A DNA stretch of 64,000 nt from Pseudoalteromonas sp. CO133X (GCA_004208945.1 SGPE01000021.1:124001-188000), one strand, 5' to 3'. Shown: positions 33,774 to 43,029, counted from the first letter of the stretch. A program made the numbers and translations. The notes: generated from the letters alone by a model not told the origin.

Positions 33774-34801
33774 AATCGTATGCTGTTATTTTGCTAACAG
33801 GTGCGCTTAGTGCCTGTCAGCAAACCCCAGCGCCTGTCAAAGCCAGCCTAGGAGAAGGTTGGCAGTTAGTTTGGCAAGACGAATTTTCGCAAAATGATCT
33901 CGACCTAACTAAGTGGCAACACGAAGTAAATTGTCGAGGTGGCGGTAATGATGAGCAGCAATGCTATACCGCGCGTAGCGAAAACAGTTTTGTTAAAGAT
34001 GGCCTATTGCATATTGTTGCTCGCCAAGAGCAATACACTGGGCCATTGCATAATAGCGATGAAGTGAGCAGCGATGCTGAGCGAGAAAAACAAGCGACTC
34101 AGCCGTTCACTTCAGCACGTTTACGCACTAAAAACTTAGCTGATTGGCGATACGGCCGTTTTGAAATTCGCGCTAAATTGCCAGCAGGGCAAGGCGCGTG
34201 GCCAGCAATTTGGATGTTACCGACTGATTGGCGTTATGGTCGCTGGGCATCATCAGGCGAAATAGACATCATGGAAGCAGTTAATTTAAAGACTCTCACT
34301 GATGACAAAACAGCGCCAGCAGGCAGCCTTGAAACGCGCGTACACGGCACCTTGCATTATGGTGGTCCTGCACCTAAAAATGTTTACAGCGGTACGCCGT
34401 ACCGTTTCAGCGAAGCTAATAACCCAGCTGATAACTTTCATGTGTATGCCCTAGAATGGCAGCAAGATGAAATTCGTTGGTATGTTGATGATGTTCACTA
34501 TGCGACATTTCGCCACGACCAGTGGTATTCAACATCACAACAACAAGACGGCTCGTTTATAGAAAATACTGGCTTTGCTCCATTTGATCAGCGTTTTCAT
34601 TTACTTCTTAATTTTGCAGTAGGCGGAAACTGGCCAGCAAATGTGAATGATAAAGGTGTTGATTTTACGGGTTACCCTAAGCAAATGCTGGTGGATTACG
34701 TGCGTGTTTTTCAATGTAGTAAAAATAGTGAAACAGGCATTGGCTGTGCAACAACACAGCCATCAGCAGTACAAATAAAGGGTAAGACCAATCCGCAATA
34801 G
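33764..34801 (+). CDS. GH16 beta-glucanase (laminarinase-like) lipoprotein
   Basis: 345 residues. Lipoprotein signal with lipobox LSAC (residues 15-18), then one GH16 jelly-roll domain: WQLVWQDEFSQNDLDLTKW, RYGRFEIRAKLPAGQGAWPA, and the catalytic SSGEIDIMEAV with nucleophile Glu166, Asp168 and acid/base Glu171 (the longer EIDIME form). Endo-acting on beta-1,3-glucan such as laminarin; mixed-linkage glucan is also possible. Its start lies inside the end of the GH3 gene, so the two are translated together. Confidence 0.93.
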   Translation: MSVKSYAVILLTGALSACQQTPAPVKASLGEGWQLVWQDEFSQNDLDLTKWQHEVNCRGGGNDEQQCYTARSENSFVKDGLLHIVARQEQYTGPLHNSDEVSSDAEREKQATQPFTSARLRTKNLADWRYGRFEIRAKLPAGQGAWPAIWMLPTDWRYGRWASSGEIDIMEAVNLKTLTDDKTAPAGSLETRVHGTLHYGGPAPKNVYSGTPYRFSEANNPADNFHVYALEWQQDEIRWYVDDVHYATFRHDQWYSTSQQQDGSFIENTGFAPFDQRFHLLLNFAVGGNWPANVNDKGVDFTGYPKQMLVDYVRVFQCSKNSETGIGCATTQPSAVQIKGKTNPQ

Positions 34802-34834
34802 TACTTAATTAAGCGGATTGCTATAAGTGAATTA

Positions 34835-34893
34835 TGAACCAAGAGCCTGCAGATGCTTCGCCGAACTCGTTGCATCCGCTGGCTTTTGGTTCA
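34835..34893. terminator. Large imperfect hairpin between convergent genes
   Basis: TGAACCAAGAGCC (34835-34847) pairs with GGCTTTTGGTTCA (34881-34893), with partial inner pairing (GCAGATGC / GCATCCGC). It sits between the GH16 stop and the cupin stop. No strong T run, so it may be a bidirectional mRNA end-protecting hairpin or a small palindromic repeat. Confidence 0.5.
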
Positions 34894-34895
34894 TT

Positions 34896-35906
34896 CTATC
34901 GGTTGAGCTTTTGTAGTAATAGCTGTCTTATTCTTCTGGCTGTTAGTTCGTCGATATCCGCTAATATCCCTTGTGCAGGCTCAGCAACGTGGCTTGCTAA
35001 ATCCACATCATCAGCAAACACATAATGATTAAAGAGTTGCTGCCATTTCTGTTTATGCTCGTTTGGCAAGTCTTTAATTGCCAGCATACTGTGCAGCATG
35101 GCATCAAATGGGTTTGCTAAATACTCTGGGGCTTGTCGCCACCAATAGTTCACCAACACATTAAACGGACTGGTTGCGCTAACCTGATGCCACCAAAGCG
35201 CTGGAATATAAATAGCATCGCCAGGACCAAGGGTTGCCGATTGCGCTTTTGCTACAGCCTCTTTAAAGCGTGGAAAGCGGCTGAAATCGGGGTTATTAAA
35301 ATCAACCAAGCTAATCGCTTGCCCAGCGGGTGTAAATTCGAGTGGACCAACGTAAAGATTATTGACCTGTTCCGTTGGCAATAAAGTAAACGTACGCTCA
35401 CCCGCAGCAACACAAGCTAGGTTATCGGCATTGTCATAGTGAGCCGCAATCTGGCTATGATTTCCCACCCAGAGGCTGGTTAGGCAGTTATAATCGGTCA
35501 CTGTCAATGGGTTTTTAAGGCTAAAGCTAGGAGCGCAATACTCCACAGCTGTAGAGCCCATATACAATGAATCACTGTCGGTTTGTGTGAGTGATATTGC
35601 TAATTTTTGTAGTACAGAAAGTAGGTTATCGGCGTGCTGTGAAAAATTAAGCCCCGTGAAATCAGCGTTATAAAAATAGCGACCTTGATGAATTGCGTCG
35701 CTACTAAAGCTGCGTACTGGGGCGTTATTGGCAAGGCCTAAAAGATAGTCTAGGGCGCTTTTAGAGCTTTGCTTAGCTGCAATGACTTGTGGCCAATCAG
35801 CGCAGAGATCTCTTATTACCAGCGGCTCAGTTAGCTCAGCTAAAAACGCTTTTAAATCAGCAATGCTTGCAGCTTGGCATTCTTTTATTGGCGCAGCCGC
35901 AAACAT
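34896..35906 (-). CDS. Cupin-like (JmjC-type) domain protein
   Basis: 336 residues. A Cupin_8-type double-stranded beta helix: metal-ligand pair His156 and Asp158 in AAHYDNADNLACV, a conserved GERTFTLLP, and the distal ligand His in PALWWHQV, followed by NVLVNYWW. The family consists of Fe(II)/2-oxoglutarate-dependent hydroxylases, so hydroxylation of a protein or small molecule is possible. It overlaps the SapC stop by one base (TAATG). Cupin, SapC and tryptophan halogenase-like genes often accompany TonB receptors in marine polysaccharide loci; the joint role is unknown. Confidence 0.85.
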   Translation of the reverse strand: MFAAAPIKECQAASIADLKAFLAELTEPLVIRDLCADWPQVIAAKQSSKSALDYLLGLANNAPVRSFSSDAIHQGRYFYNADFTGLNFSQHADNLLSVLQKLAISLTQTDSDSLYMGSTAVEYCAPSFSLKNPLTVTDYNCLTSLWVGNHSQIAAHYDNADNLACVAAGERTFTLLPTEQVNNLYVGPLEFTPAGQAISLVDFNNPDFSRFPRFKEAVAKAQSATLGPGDAIYIPALWWHQVSATSPFNVLVNYWWRQAPEYLANPFDAMLHSMLAIKDLPNEHKQKWQQLFNHYVFADDVDLASHVAEPAQGILADIDELTARRIRQLLLQKLNR

Positions 35907-36631
35907 TACTGCCTAGCCCATTTTTTATTAAGCAAATGAGGAATTTGCTCCATTGATGCCTGCACCATATAAATAGCCTGCAAGTCTCCTTGCTGTTGTA
36001 ACTGCTTGAGTTGTTCTGCGGTTAAGTTATTTAGTGCCTGCTGGTTAATGGTATAGAAGCCAGTTACAGTGACTTTTTCACCATTTTTTTGAGCATATTC
36101 AATGCTAAACGCTTCGAGTAAATCAACGCTTAGCAAACGTTCAAAAAAGTGATTAATAGTTTGGTGTTCTTGATGTAACGCGTTAAGTACTTGAGCAATA
36201 TGATTTAAGTAATCGCTATTCCCACCATGTTCAAGGAAAATGGCTTCACCTTGGCTTGTATTGATACGTGGGCTGTCTAAATCAATATGTACCACCAGTG
36301 ATTGCTCAGGAATGCCATTGTTATACTGGGTTTGTTGACCAATTAAAAATGGCTGGCGCTGCATACTCAGTGGTAAGTAACTCAGTTGTAACTCGCCTTG
36401 CTCGTTTAGCAGCAAGTTCTCGCCATTTTCAAAACCAAATAAAGCGAGGGCTTCGAATTGACCTGTTTGCGGGTGCTTACGAAATACGATGGGTTGATTT
36501 GCTTGAACTTTAGCAAACTCGCTTGGGAATACGCTAGCGCAGCTAATATTATCGCCCCAGTTAGCACCGCGTGTAGTGATCACTTTTAGGTCTTTATGGC
36601 TGATGTTATCAAGTAAGACATGATTGGCCAT
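35906..36631 (-). CDS. SapC-family protein
   Basis: 241 residues, soluble. Start region HVLLDNISHKDLKV, then SCASVFPSEFAKVQANQPIVF and the LPLSMQRQPFLIG core are typical of the SapC family. The name comes from an S-layer-associated protein in Campylobacter, but in TonB-receptor loci the role is unproven. Lies between the halogenase-like gene (20 bp) and the cupin gene (overlap). Confidence 0.85.
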   Translation of the reverse strand: MANHVLLDNISHKDLKVITTRGANWGDNISCASVFPSEFAKVQANQPIVFRKHPQTGQFEALALFGFENGENLLLNEQGELQLSYLPLSMQRQPFLIGQQTQYNNGIPEQSLVVHIDLDSPRINTSQGEAIFLEHGGNSDYLNHIAQVLNALHQEHQTINHFFERLLSVDLLEAFSIEYAQKNGEKVTVTGFYTINQQALNNLTAEQLKQLQQQGDLQAIYMVQASMEQIPHLLNKKWARQ

Positions 36632-36651
36632 TGGGCCTCCTAATGCTGAGA

Positions 36652-38199
36652 TTAAATAGGTTGTATGCCAAATTGCTGAATATGATTTAACAGCTCGCGG
36701 TTAGTGGGTAGTTGTTGTAATCCGCGTTTGGCTTGTTGTTGGTTAGCACTAAAGTGTTCAACAATCGCTGAAGGCATTGTTAGAGCTGGAAATTGCGGTA
36801 GTTGTTTCATGCCATAAAGTACATACTGGTAACTAGCCGCGGAGAAAACCTCTTGAGCGCGATCAAAGTCGTTTAGCCACGGACTTTGATATTGCCACAG
36901 TGCTAAGTTTTCTTGTAGTTGCTGAGGAACAGAGTTTACCTCTTTATGGGCTTGCCAATAGGGGCTAGTGCGTTTTGACAACACATAGTGCAGCTTTAAA
37001 AATTCAATAATACGCTGCCAGCGATAATGGCATTGCTCATCAAAACGCTTGGCTAGTGTCGGCATTGCAGCACGATGTGTTGGGAAATTAGCAAGTAAGT
37101 TATTCAAGCCAAGCTCCACCATGACTAACGCTGAGGCTTCAAGTGGCTCAATAAAGCCAGCAGACATACCAATAGCTAAACAGTTTTTATACCAAAAACG
37201 GCGTCTAAAGCCTGGGGTAAAACTGATCTCACGAAAGGTTAGTTCATTTTGGTTTGTATCGGGTTGGGTTTTTGCAATGTACTGACTAAGCGCTTGTTTT
37301 GCATCTTCGCTGCTGGCAAAACGACTTGAGTACACCATACCTAGACCACGGCGGCTTTGTAAGCCGATATCCCAAATCCAACCAGCATCTTGCGCAGTGG
37401 CTTTGGTATAAGACAGGAGCTCTTGCTGCGGGTTTAAATAAGGCACCTGTACGGCCACAGCACGGTCGTTAAATAGTACATCTTGTTGCTCGATTAGTTC
37501 GATACCGTAATGTTGATGTAACAGCTTTGCGTGGGTGCCTGAGCAATCAATAAATAAATCACCTGCAATAGTGCCATGATCGCGGGTTTGCAATGAACTA
37601 ATATAGCCATCTTCATTGCTATTGATACATTCAACATGACTGATGATGTGCTCAACGTTTAGTTTTGTGGTGCAGTGCTGTTGTAGCAGCGTGGCAAACT
37701 TACCGGCATCTAAGTGATAGCCATAGTTTGCTTCACCTTGATAGGCGCTATGTAAGTGGTTTTTTGGTGCTTTATGGTGATCGCATAAGTAGGTTTGGCT
37801 TGCCACCGCGTGGCTGAAACTCACGGCATCTTTGTTGGCAAACCAATAAGGTGCAATATTTAATTGCTGATACGCCACCGGTAAGCTGAACGGGTGGTAA
37901 TAATGTGCGTCGCCTTTATCGTCGCACCAGCCATCAAAGCGTGAACCTTGTTTAAAAGAGGCATCACAACGTTGAATAAATTCACTTTCGCTAATGCCGA
38001 TGGTTTTTAAGGTTTGTCGCATGGTTGGCCAAGTACCTTCACCAACACCAATGGTGGCAATATCGGGCGACTCAATCAGGGTGATCTGTGCGTTGTGAGT
38101 TAAATGGGGCTGGGCTGCAATTAACCCTGCAGATAACCAACCTGCAGTACCACCACCTAAAATGACGACTTTTTTTACTTCTTTGTGTTGCATATTCAA
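36652..38199 (-). CDS. Tryptophan halogenase-like flavoprotein
   Basis: 515 residues. N-terminal FAD-binding GGGTAGWLSAG (residues 15-25), GEGTWPTMRQTL (about 53-64), a candidate catalytic Lys83 in ASFKQGSRF and a Glu in FIEPLEASAL. The WxWxIP halogenase motif appears as GWIWDIGL, i.e. altered at the last positions. The protein belongs to the 'tryptophan 7-halogenase' Pfam group, but members in polysaccharide loci have not, to my knowledge, been shown to halogenate tryptophan; an unknown oxidation or halogenation is possible. First gene of the unit after the receptor terminator. Confidence 0.88.
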   Translation of the reverse strand: MNMQHKEVKKVVILGGGTAGWLSAGLIAAQPHLTHNAQITLIESPDIATIGVGEGTWPTMRQTLKTIGISESEFIQRCDASFKQGSRFDGWCDDKGDAHYYHPFSLPVAYQQLNIAPYWFANKDAVSFSHAVASQTYLCDHHKAPKNHLHSAYQGEANYGYHLDAGKFATLLQQHCTTKLNVEHIISHVECINSNEDGYISSLQTRDHGTIAGDLFIDCSGTHAKLLHQHYGIELIEQQDVLFNDRAVAVQVPYLNPQQELLSYTKATAQDAGWIWDIGLQSRRGLGMVYSSRFASSEDAKQALSQYIAKTQPDTNQNELTFREISFTPGFRRRFWYKNCLAIGMSAGFIEPLEASALVMVELGLNNLLANFPTHRAAMPTLAKRFDEQCHYRWQRIIEFLKLHYVLSKRTSPYWQAHKEVNSVPQQLQENLALWQYQSPWLNDFDRAQEVFSAASYQYVLYGMKQLPQFPALTMPSAIVEHFSANQQQAKRGLQQLPTNRELLNHIQQFGIQPI

Positions 38200-38240
38200 G
38201 GCTACCTCAAATGCTATATAGACAAACTAGCATAATTGTG

Positions 38241-38271
38241 AAAAAAAAAGCCGCTGTTGAGCGGCTTTTTT
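38241..38271 (-). terminator. Terminator between TonB receptor and halogenase-like gene
   Basis: AAAAAGCCGCT-gttg-AGCGGCTTTTTT, with a nine-A run that becomes the T tail on the minus strand. It should lower transcription of the halogenase-SapC-cupin genes relative to the receptor. Confidence 0.8.
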
Positions 38272-38283
38272 GACAACAAAATG

Positions 38284-41229
38284 CTAGAACGAGTAGCGGA
38301 AGCCGATGTTGTAGCGCGCACCGTATTGGTTTGCACGTAACAGCTGCTCAGAGTAACGAACGTAGGTACGCTGCGTTTCATCTGTTAGGTTTAGACCTTC
38401 AACAAATACCGTTAGGTTCTCGTTTACTGCATAGTTCACGTTGATATCCCACTGACCATAAGACTCAGTGAAGATTGGTGAAGCATGTTGGTCAAAGCCT
38501 GTTAAGAACTCATCACGCCAGTTATAAGAAATACGAGCTGATAAACCGTCTAAATCATAAATAGCAGAGAAGTTAGCTGAATCACTTAAGCCAGGCAGAG
38601 CAAATTGATAGCCAATAGCATCTCGGTCTGCTTCAACATCACCGAATACGAAAGTCGCATTGGCGGCAATACCAAAGCCTGAATCACCAAACATATGTTG
38701 TGCTGCCAGCTCCCAACCCCAAAGGTTACCTGTTTCCACATTGGTGTCGCGAGAAACATCAAAGATTGTGAGTGGATCAGTGCCAATGCCTGTAATACCT
38801 GTTCCTTGCTCAGTTCCTTGATTTTCATTGATTTTATCGTGAATAGCTTGGTCAGAAGGTGTTACTCCTTCTGCTGCTAAGTCTTCACGGGCTTGATCAG
38901 CACGCTCGCCAAGGAATGGGTCACGAATATCTCCCATGGTCTCTTGGGTTGTAATGTTAACAATGAAATTCTCAACTTGTTTACGATAGTAACCTGCAGA
39001 TAGATAGCTGCCTTCGCCATAATAATATTCAAGTGATAAATCTATGTTGTCAGCTACGAATGGTTTCAAGTCAGGGTTACCCACAGCCACTTTACGTTGA
39101 CCTACTTTTGGGTTACCTAAAAATGAGGTTGTTGAACGCAGTGAATCAACCGGAGGGCGAGCGAGTGTTCGGCTATACGAAAAGCGAGCCATTACATCTT
39201 CTGTCACTTCAACATTAATATCTAAGTTTGGTAAAAATTCACTGGTGCTGCCTTCACCACTTGCGAAAGCCTGCTCACCAAAGTTATATGACCACTCATT
39301 ACCATTAACCCAAGTAATACCTGTTGCAGGTTTTTCTAGGCTTTGCGAGCTAACATCTGTTTTTTCATAGCGTAAACCGACCGCCATGGTGACATACATA
39401 TTGTTAAACTCAGTTTCAAAGTTTGCTTGAGTGTAGAATGATAAGGTTTTTTCGCTTACTCGATGATCATTATCAATCGGCCCTGCTTGTACCATTCCAT
39501 TTAATTCAGCAGGCCAGCTACATGCGCCAATGCCTCCATCTGGATGGTCACAGTCAATGCTTTGGGCGATGGCAACTATTTCATCAAAATCAGCATCGTA
39601 GTAGTAGTTTAATAGCTTATCGTTACCGCCGCCTGAGAAGCCGTCTAATAAACCTGAACTATCAACACGAGTAAACATGTCATCATTGTACCAATCAGCT
39701 GAGTTTAACCACCAACCAGCAGCAAGTTGCTCTGAATAAGCTTGTGTGGTTCTAAAGTCAATTTTGGTATGTGAAACACCAAAATTGATACTTGTAAGGG
39801 CGCTATTATTTTCGTTTAACCAAGTCCCTTTTAACTGGTACTGATCAAGATCATTTGTGTTCGTATCTTTATTAACCCCAGCAAATAGCGTTCCCATATC
39901 ACTAGGTAGAAGCTCTGCTTGGCCATTAGTTAATGTCATATCAATTAGTGGAATTTCGCCTTGGCTAAAATCAGCCATTTTTTCATCGATATTAACAGTT
40001 GGGTTTTCACACCACGAGCATGAGGTATTACCAATGATCATAAAGGCATCATGACCTAAACCAACCCCCGCTGTTTCTGCCGATGAGTTATGGGCATCAA
40101 ACTCAATATTTAAAGTGTCGGTTACTTGCCAATCAATATTTAAACCAAGAGATTTATTTTCGTTGGTTGTTGCACCACGGTTTAGGTTTGTTGAGTAATC
40201 TCCGCCAAACTCGCTAACCTTAGTATATGTCCCATTTTCGTTAATCGTTGCAGAACTAACATTACCACCGTTGTTAAACCATACACCAAAACTACGGCCG
40301 TCTTTTTCAAATTCTAGTTTTGAATAAGTGTAATCAAGGGTTGTCGTTACGCGATCACTCGGCGCGTATTGCAGTACAAGTTGGCCATTGGTACGTTTAC
40401 GCGAGTTATCAGAGAAAGCGTAACCCGCATTTTGTGGGTACCAAGTTGTTCCGTCTGCACGTTGATTGTTGTCTGTTACATTTAAGTTTGGCGAGGTAGA
40501 GAGATCGACATTTGGGATCCAGTTATCAACCGCCATTGATTGCTCGCGGTTATCGCGTTCTTGCACTGAACCTGAGATTAAAATACCGAATTTGTCATCA
40601 TTAAACGTATTGCTGTAGATACCTGATAATTCTGGTGTTACATCATCACCAGTTTCATTCGATGTATCGTGAACGGCTTTTGCACCGATAGAAGCATGTA
40701 AACCAGGATTTGAAAGTGGCTTTGCAGTCGTGATATTAACTGTTGCGCCAATGCCGCCGCTAGGGATGTCGGCACGCGCCGTTTTATATACTTCAACACC
40801 GCTTACACTTTCTGTTGCGATGTCACCAAAATCGAATGAACGTCCGCCCGTTGTTGGCATTTGACGATTGTTTAGGGTCACTAGGTTAAATTCAGGACCA
40901 AAACCACGCACGGTAATTTTGCTTCCTTCACCGTTACTTCGGTCGATAGAGACACCGGTGATACGTTGCAGTGACTCGGCTAGGTTCGTGTCGGGGAACT
41001 TACCAATGTCTTCTGAAGTGATTGCATCAACAACACCTGCAGATTGACGTTTAATGTCCATTGATTTTACAAGGCTACCGCGGATCCCCGATACTTGTAT
41101 AACTTCAATATCACTTGCTTTGTCGGATTGTTCTTCGGCGACAGCTGAGTGAGGAACTAGCGCGCTTAAACCCATTGCCACAGACAGGCTAATGGCAAGC
41201 TGCTTTCTCTTGAATTGTGTGTGGTTCAT
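38284..41229 (-). CDS. TonB-dependent receptor of the glucan locus
   Basis: 981 residues. A signal peptide (cleavage near AVA-EEQ) is followed by a TonB-box-like region, a plug (ITSEDIGKFPDTNLAESLQR; NRQMPTTGGRSFDFG) and a large barrel ending GFRYSF. The plug type (VSIDRSNGEGSKITVRGFGP) is the one common in Gammaproteobacterial carbohydrate receptors. Two LacI operators lie 44-111 bp upstream of its ATG, linking it to the glucan enzymes. It likely imports beta-gluco-oligosaccharides across the outer membrane. Two CxxC-like clusters (TSCSWCENP, DCDHPDGGIGAC) suggest loop disulfides. Confidence 0.93.
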   Translation of the reverse strand: MNHTQFKRKQLAISLSVAMGLSALVPHSAVAEEQSDKASDIEVIQVSGIRGSLVKSMDIKRQSAGVVDAITSEDIGKFPDTNLAESLQRITGVSIDRSNGEGSKITVRGFGPEFNLVTLNNRQMPTTGGRSFDFGDIATESVSGVEVYKTARADIPSGGIGATVNITTAKPLSNPGLHASIGAKAVHDTSNETGDDVTPELSGIYSNTFNDDKFGILISGSVQERDNREQSMAVDNWIPNVDLSTSPNLNVTDNNQRADGTTWYPQNAGYAFSDNSRKRTNGQLVLQYAPSDRVTTTLDYTYSKLEFEKDGRSFGVWFNNGGNVSSATINENGTYTKVSEFGGDYSTNLNRGATTNENKSLGLNIDWQVTDTLNIEFDAHNSSAETAGVGLGHDAFMIIGNTSCSWCENPTVNIDEKMADFSQGEIPLIDMTLTNGQAELLPSDMGTLFAGVNKDTNTNDLDQYQLKGTWLNENNSALTSINFGVSHTKIDFRTTQAYSEQLAAGWWLNSADWYNDDMFTRVDSSGLLDGFSGGGNDKLLNYYYDADFDEIVAIAQSIDCDHPDGGIGACSWPAELNGMVQAGPIDNDHRVSEKTLSFYTQANFETEFNNMYVTMAVGLRYEKTDVSSQSLEKPATGITWVNGNEWSYNFGEQAFASGEGSTSEFLPNLDINVEVTEDVMARFSYSRTLARPPVDSLRSTTSFLGNPKVGQRKVAVGNPDLKPFVADNIDLSLEYYYGEGSYLSAGYYRKQVENFIVNITTQETMGDIRDPFLGERADQAREDLAAEGVTPSDQAIHDKINENQGTEQGTGITGIGTDPLTIFDVSRDTNVETGNLWGWELAAQHMFGDSGFGIAANATFVFGDVEADRDAIGYQFALPGLSDSANFSAIYDLDGLSARISYNWRDEFLTGFDQHASPIFTESYGQWDINVNYAVNENLTVFVEGLNLTDETQRTYVRYSEQLLRANQYGARYNIGFRYSF

Positions 41230-41272
41230 GCAAATCTCCAGATTTGGTTTTATTTTTGTGTTTGTTGTCTAA

Positions 41273-41286
41273 TGTAAGCGCTTACA
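41273..41286. promoter_or_regulatory. LacI-type operator 3
   Basis: A perfect TGTAAGCGCTTACA, 43 bp upstream of the TonB receptor ATG; same sequence as operators 1 and 2. Confidence 0.8.
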
Positions 41287-41326
41287 TTTTGTTGCAAAAA
41301 AAATCGCCGAACCCGATTTTTATAAA

Positions 41327-41340
41327 TGTAACCGCTTACA
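41327..41340. promoter_or_regulatory. LacI-type operator 4 (one mismatch)
   Basis: TGTAACCGCTTACA differs at one base. Its centre is 54 bp from operator 3, a spacing close to the 59 bp between operators 1 and 2. Confidence 0.65.
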
Positions 41341-41525
41341 ATAAGTTATTAGAAAGTAAAACAATCGTCAATAAAAATAACTTTTATGAACGCAATTAAT
41401 ATGTATGTTCATGTTATTATAGATATTATTTTAGCTATAATTTTATTGTTGTAATATGAAATGTATCTATTTTTAGCAATAATTGAAAAGGTTGCTCACC
41501 GAAAAGCACAATCTAGGAGACCATC

Positions 41526-42137
41526 ATGCGAGCAGTTAAATTTGTAAATGAGTTAGTCACACCAAGTAAAGTGGTTTGTGTTGGTCGAAATTATGCAGCT
41601 CATATCGCAGAACTTAATAATGAAACGCCAACCAGTATGGTGTTATTTATAAAACCCAATAGTGCTTTGTCATATACGCTTTGTGCTACTCACGGTGCTG
41701 AACAGTTACACTACGAGACTGAGTTGTGCTTTTTAGTTAAAGATAAACAGCTTGCGGGTGTAGGGCTTGGGCTTGACCTAACAAAGCGCCGTTTACAATC
41801 AAATTTAAAAGAAAAGGGGTTACCTTGGGAGCGCGCTAAGGCATTTAATGGTGCCGCTCTTTTTAGTGACTTCGTACCATGTAATGATACCAAGCATTAT
41901 CAGTTTAGTTTACTGATAGATGGTAAGCCTGCTCAGTATGGTGACACACAATTAATGCTTCATAATGCCGAGAAAATCTTATCTGAAATCAGTGAATTTA
42001 TGGATCTCGAAGACGGCGATATCATTATGACTGGTACACCTGAAGGAGTAGGGGAGATTGAATCAGGTTCAACTTTCCAAGTGCTGCTTATGGATGAACA
42101 GACTGAGGTGTTGTCTCACCAGTGGCAGGCTGTTTGA
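41526..42137 (+). CDS. Fumarylacetoacetate hydrolase-family protein
   Basis: 203 residues; TAGGAG precedes ATG 41526. FAH fold with KVVCVGRNYAAHIAELN, acidic metal ligands in HYETELCFLV and IIMTGTPEGVG near the end. Small (~200-residue) members act as acylpyruvases or oxaloacetate decarboxylases (YcgM/FAHD1 type) in central or aromatic catabolism. Its last 50 bp are overlapped by the convergent solute-binding protein gene. Confidence 0.88.
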   Translation: MRAVKFVNELVTPSKVVCVGRNYAAHIAELNNETPTSMVLFIKPNSALSYTLCATHGAEQLHYETELCFLVKDKQLAGVGLGLDLTKRRLQSNLKEKGLPWERAKAFNGAALFSDFVPCNDTKHYQFSLLIDGKPAQYGDTQLMLHNAEKILSEISEFMDLEDGDIIMTGTPEGVGEIESGSTFQVLLMDEQTEVLSHQWQAV

Positions 42138-43029
42138 TTGGATTTAGTATCAAGCGCTCATACTGTGATGAAAAATCTGCAAAGTTTTGCTCTAACCATA
42201 CTCGTTGACTCTGTTGGTAGCGCTCACTGGGTAATACTTTTGTTTTTAATGCGTGATTGATTTCAGCGAGTACTTTTTCGGCGTAATTATTTGGAGCACT
42301 TGTTGAGCAGCCAATCGCGCCAAGCATCATACTTTGCTTTGGGTTACCAATGCTTAGCTTTTCTATGTGTTGCTGATTTTTTTGATTGTAATAATCAGCA
42401 ACAAACGGGTAATCAATTGTGTAATCAATATAACCATGTTGAAGTTGCGTAAGAATCGCGTAACTCGGATGACTACCAGTGCTACTAAGCGCTGCGCTTT
42501 CGTATAACTTGGTATTTTTAGCTATTTTTTCAAATTTGCTCCCGAATTTACGCGCGTCGTTTTGACCAAATATAAACCCAGAGTCAGTCAGTAATGAGAT
42601 CAAAGAAACAGGGTTACCATGAGCTTGGGTTATTTTTTTTGCTTGCTCATGGGTACTAAGTACTGTGAAAGGAGGATAAACCGTGGTTGGGATTGAATAA
42701 GTTGCACGCTTAGTTTTTTGTTCCCGATGAATCATGCAGGAGTAACACGCCATATGACCTTCATCGAGGTACTTTCCTGCTCTTTTTTGCGGTAGTAATA
42801 CTTTACTGTGATTAATGTTAGGCAGCGCTTCAATAAGCATATCTGTAATGTCATTACATAAACCACCCTGTTGGTTTTTGTCGCTTTTTTCTAGATAAAA
42901 CGGCTTGCTGTCATTTTCGAGCCAAGTAATTGATAATGTTTCTGAGGCATGAGCTAACGGCGCTAAAAACAAGCTTAAAACAGTATAAAATTTTAACTTC
43001 ATATGCTTACTCATCGAGAACCCACTCAT
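42088..43029 (-). CDS. Periplasmic solute-binding protein (SBP_bac_3-like)
   Basis: 313 residues from ATG 43029; in-frame ATGs at 43014 and 43002 are alternatives, and the signal peptide (MKLKFYTVLSLFLAPLAHA) begins at the last. The mature part has the two-lobe pattern of family 3 solute-binding proteins (SITWLENDSKPFYLE; GGLCNDITDMLIEALP; GYIDYTIDYPFVADYY). A central CYSCMIH pair may form a disulfide. No ABC permease is adjacent, so it may be an orphan sensor-type binding protein. The C terminus overlaps the FAH gene by 50 bp tail to tail. Confidence 0.75.
   Translation of the reverse strand: MSGFSMSKHMKLKFYTVLSLFLAPLAHASETLSITWLENDSKPFYLEKSDKNQQGGLCNDITDMLIEALPNINHSKVLLPQKRAGKYLDEGHMACYSCMIHREQKTKRATYSIPTTVYPPFTVLSTHEQAKKITQAHGNPVSLISLLTDSGFIFGQNDARKFGSKFEKIAKNTKLYESAALSSTGSHPSYAILTQLQHGYIDYTIDYPFVADYYNQKNQQHIEKLSIGNPKQSMMLGAIGCSTSAPNNYAEKVLAEINHALKTKVLPSERYQQSQRVWLEQNFADFSSQYERLILNPIKQPATGETTPQSVHP

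Noticed and set aside
36652..38199. Calling the flavoprotein a true tryptophan 7-halogenase
   Set aside because: The WxWxIP motif is altered and there is no tryptophan-derived product cluster, so only a halogenase-like label is supported.
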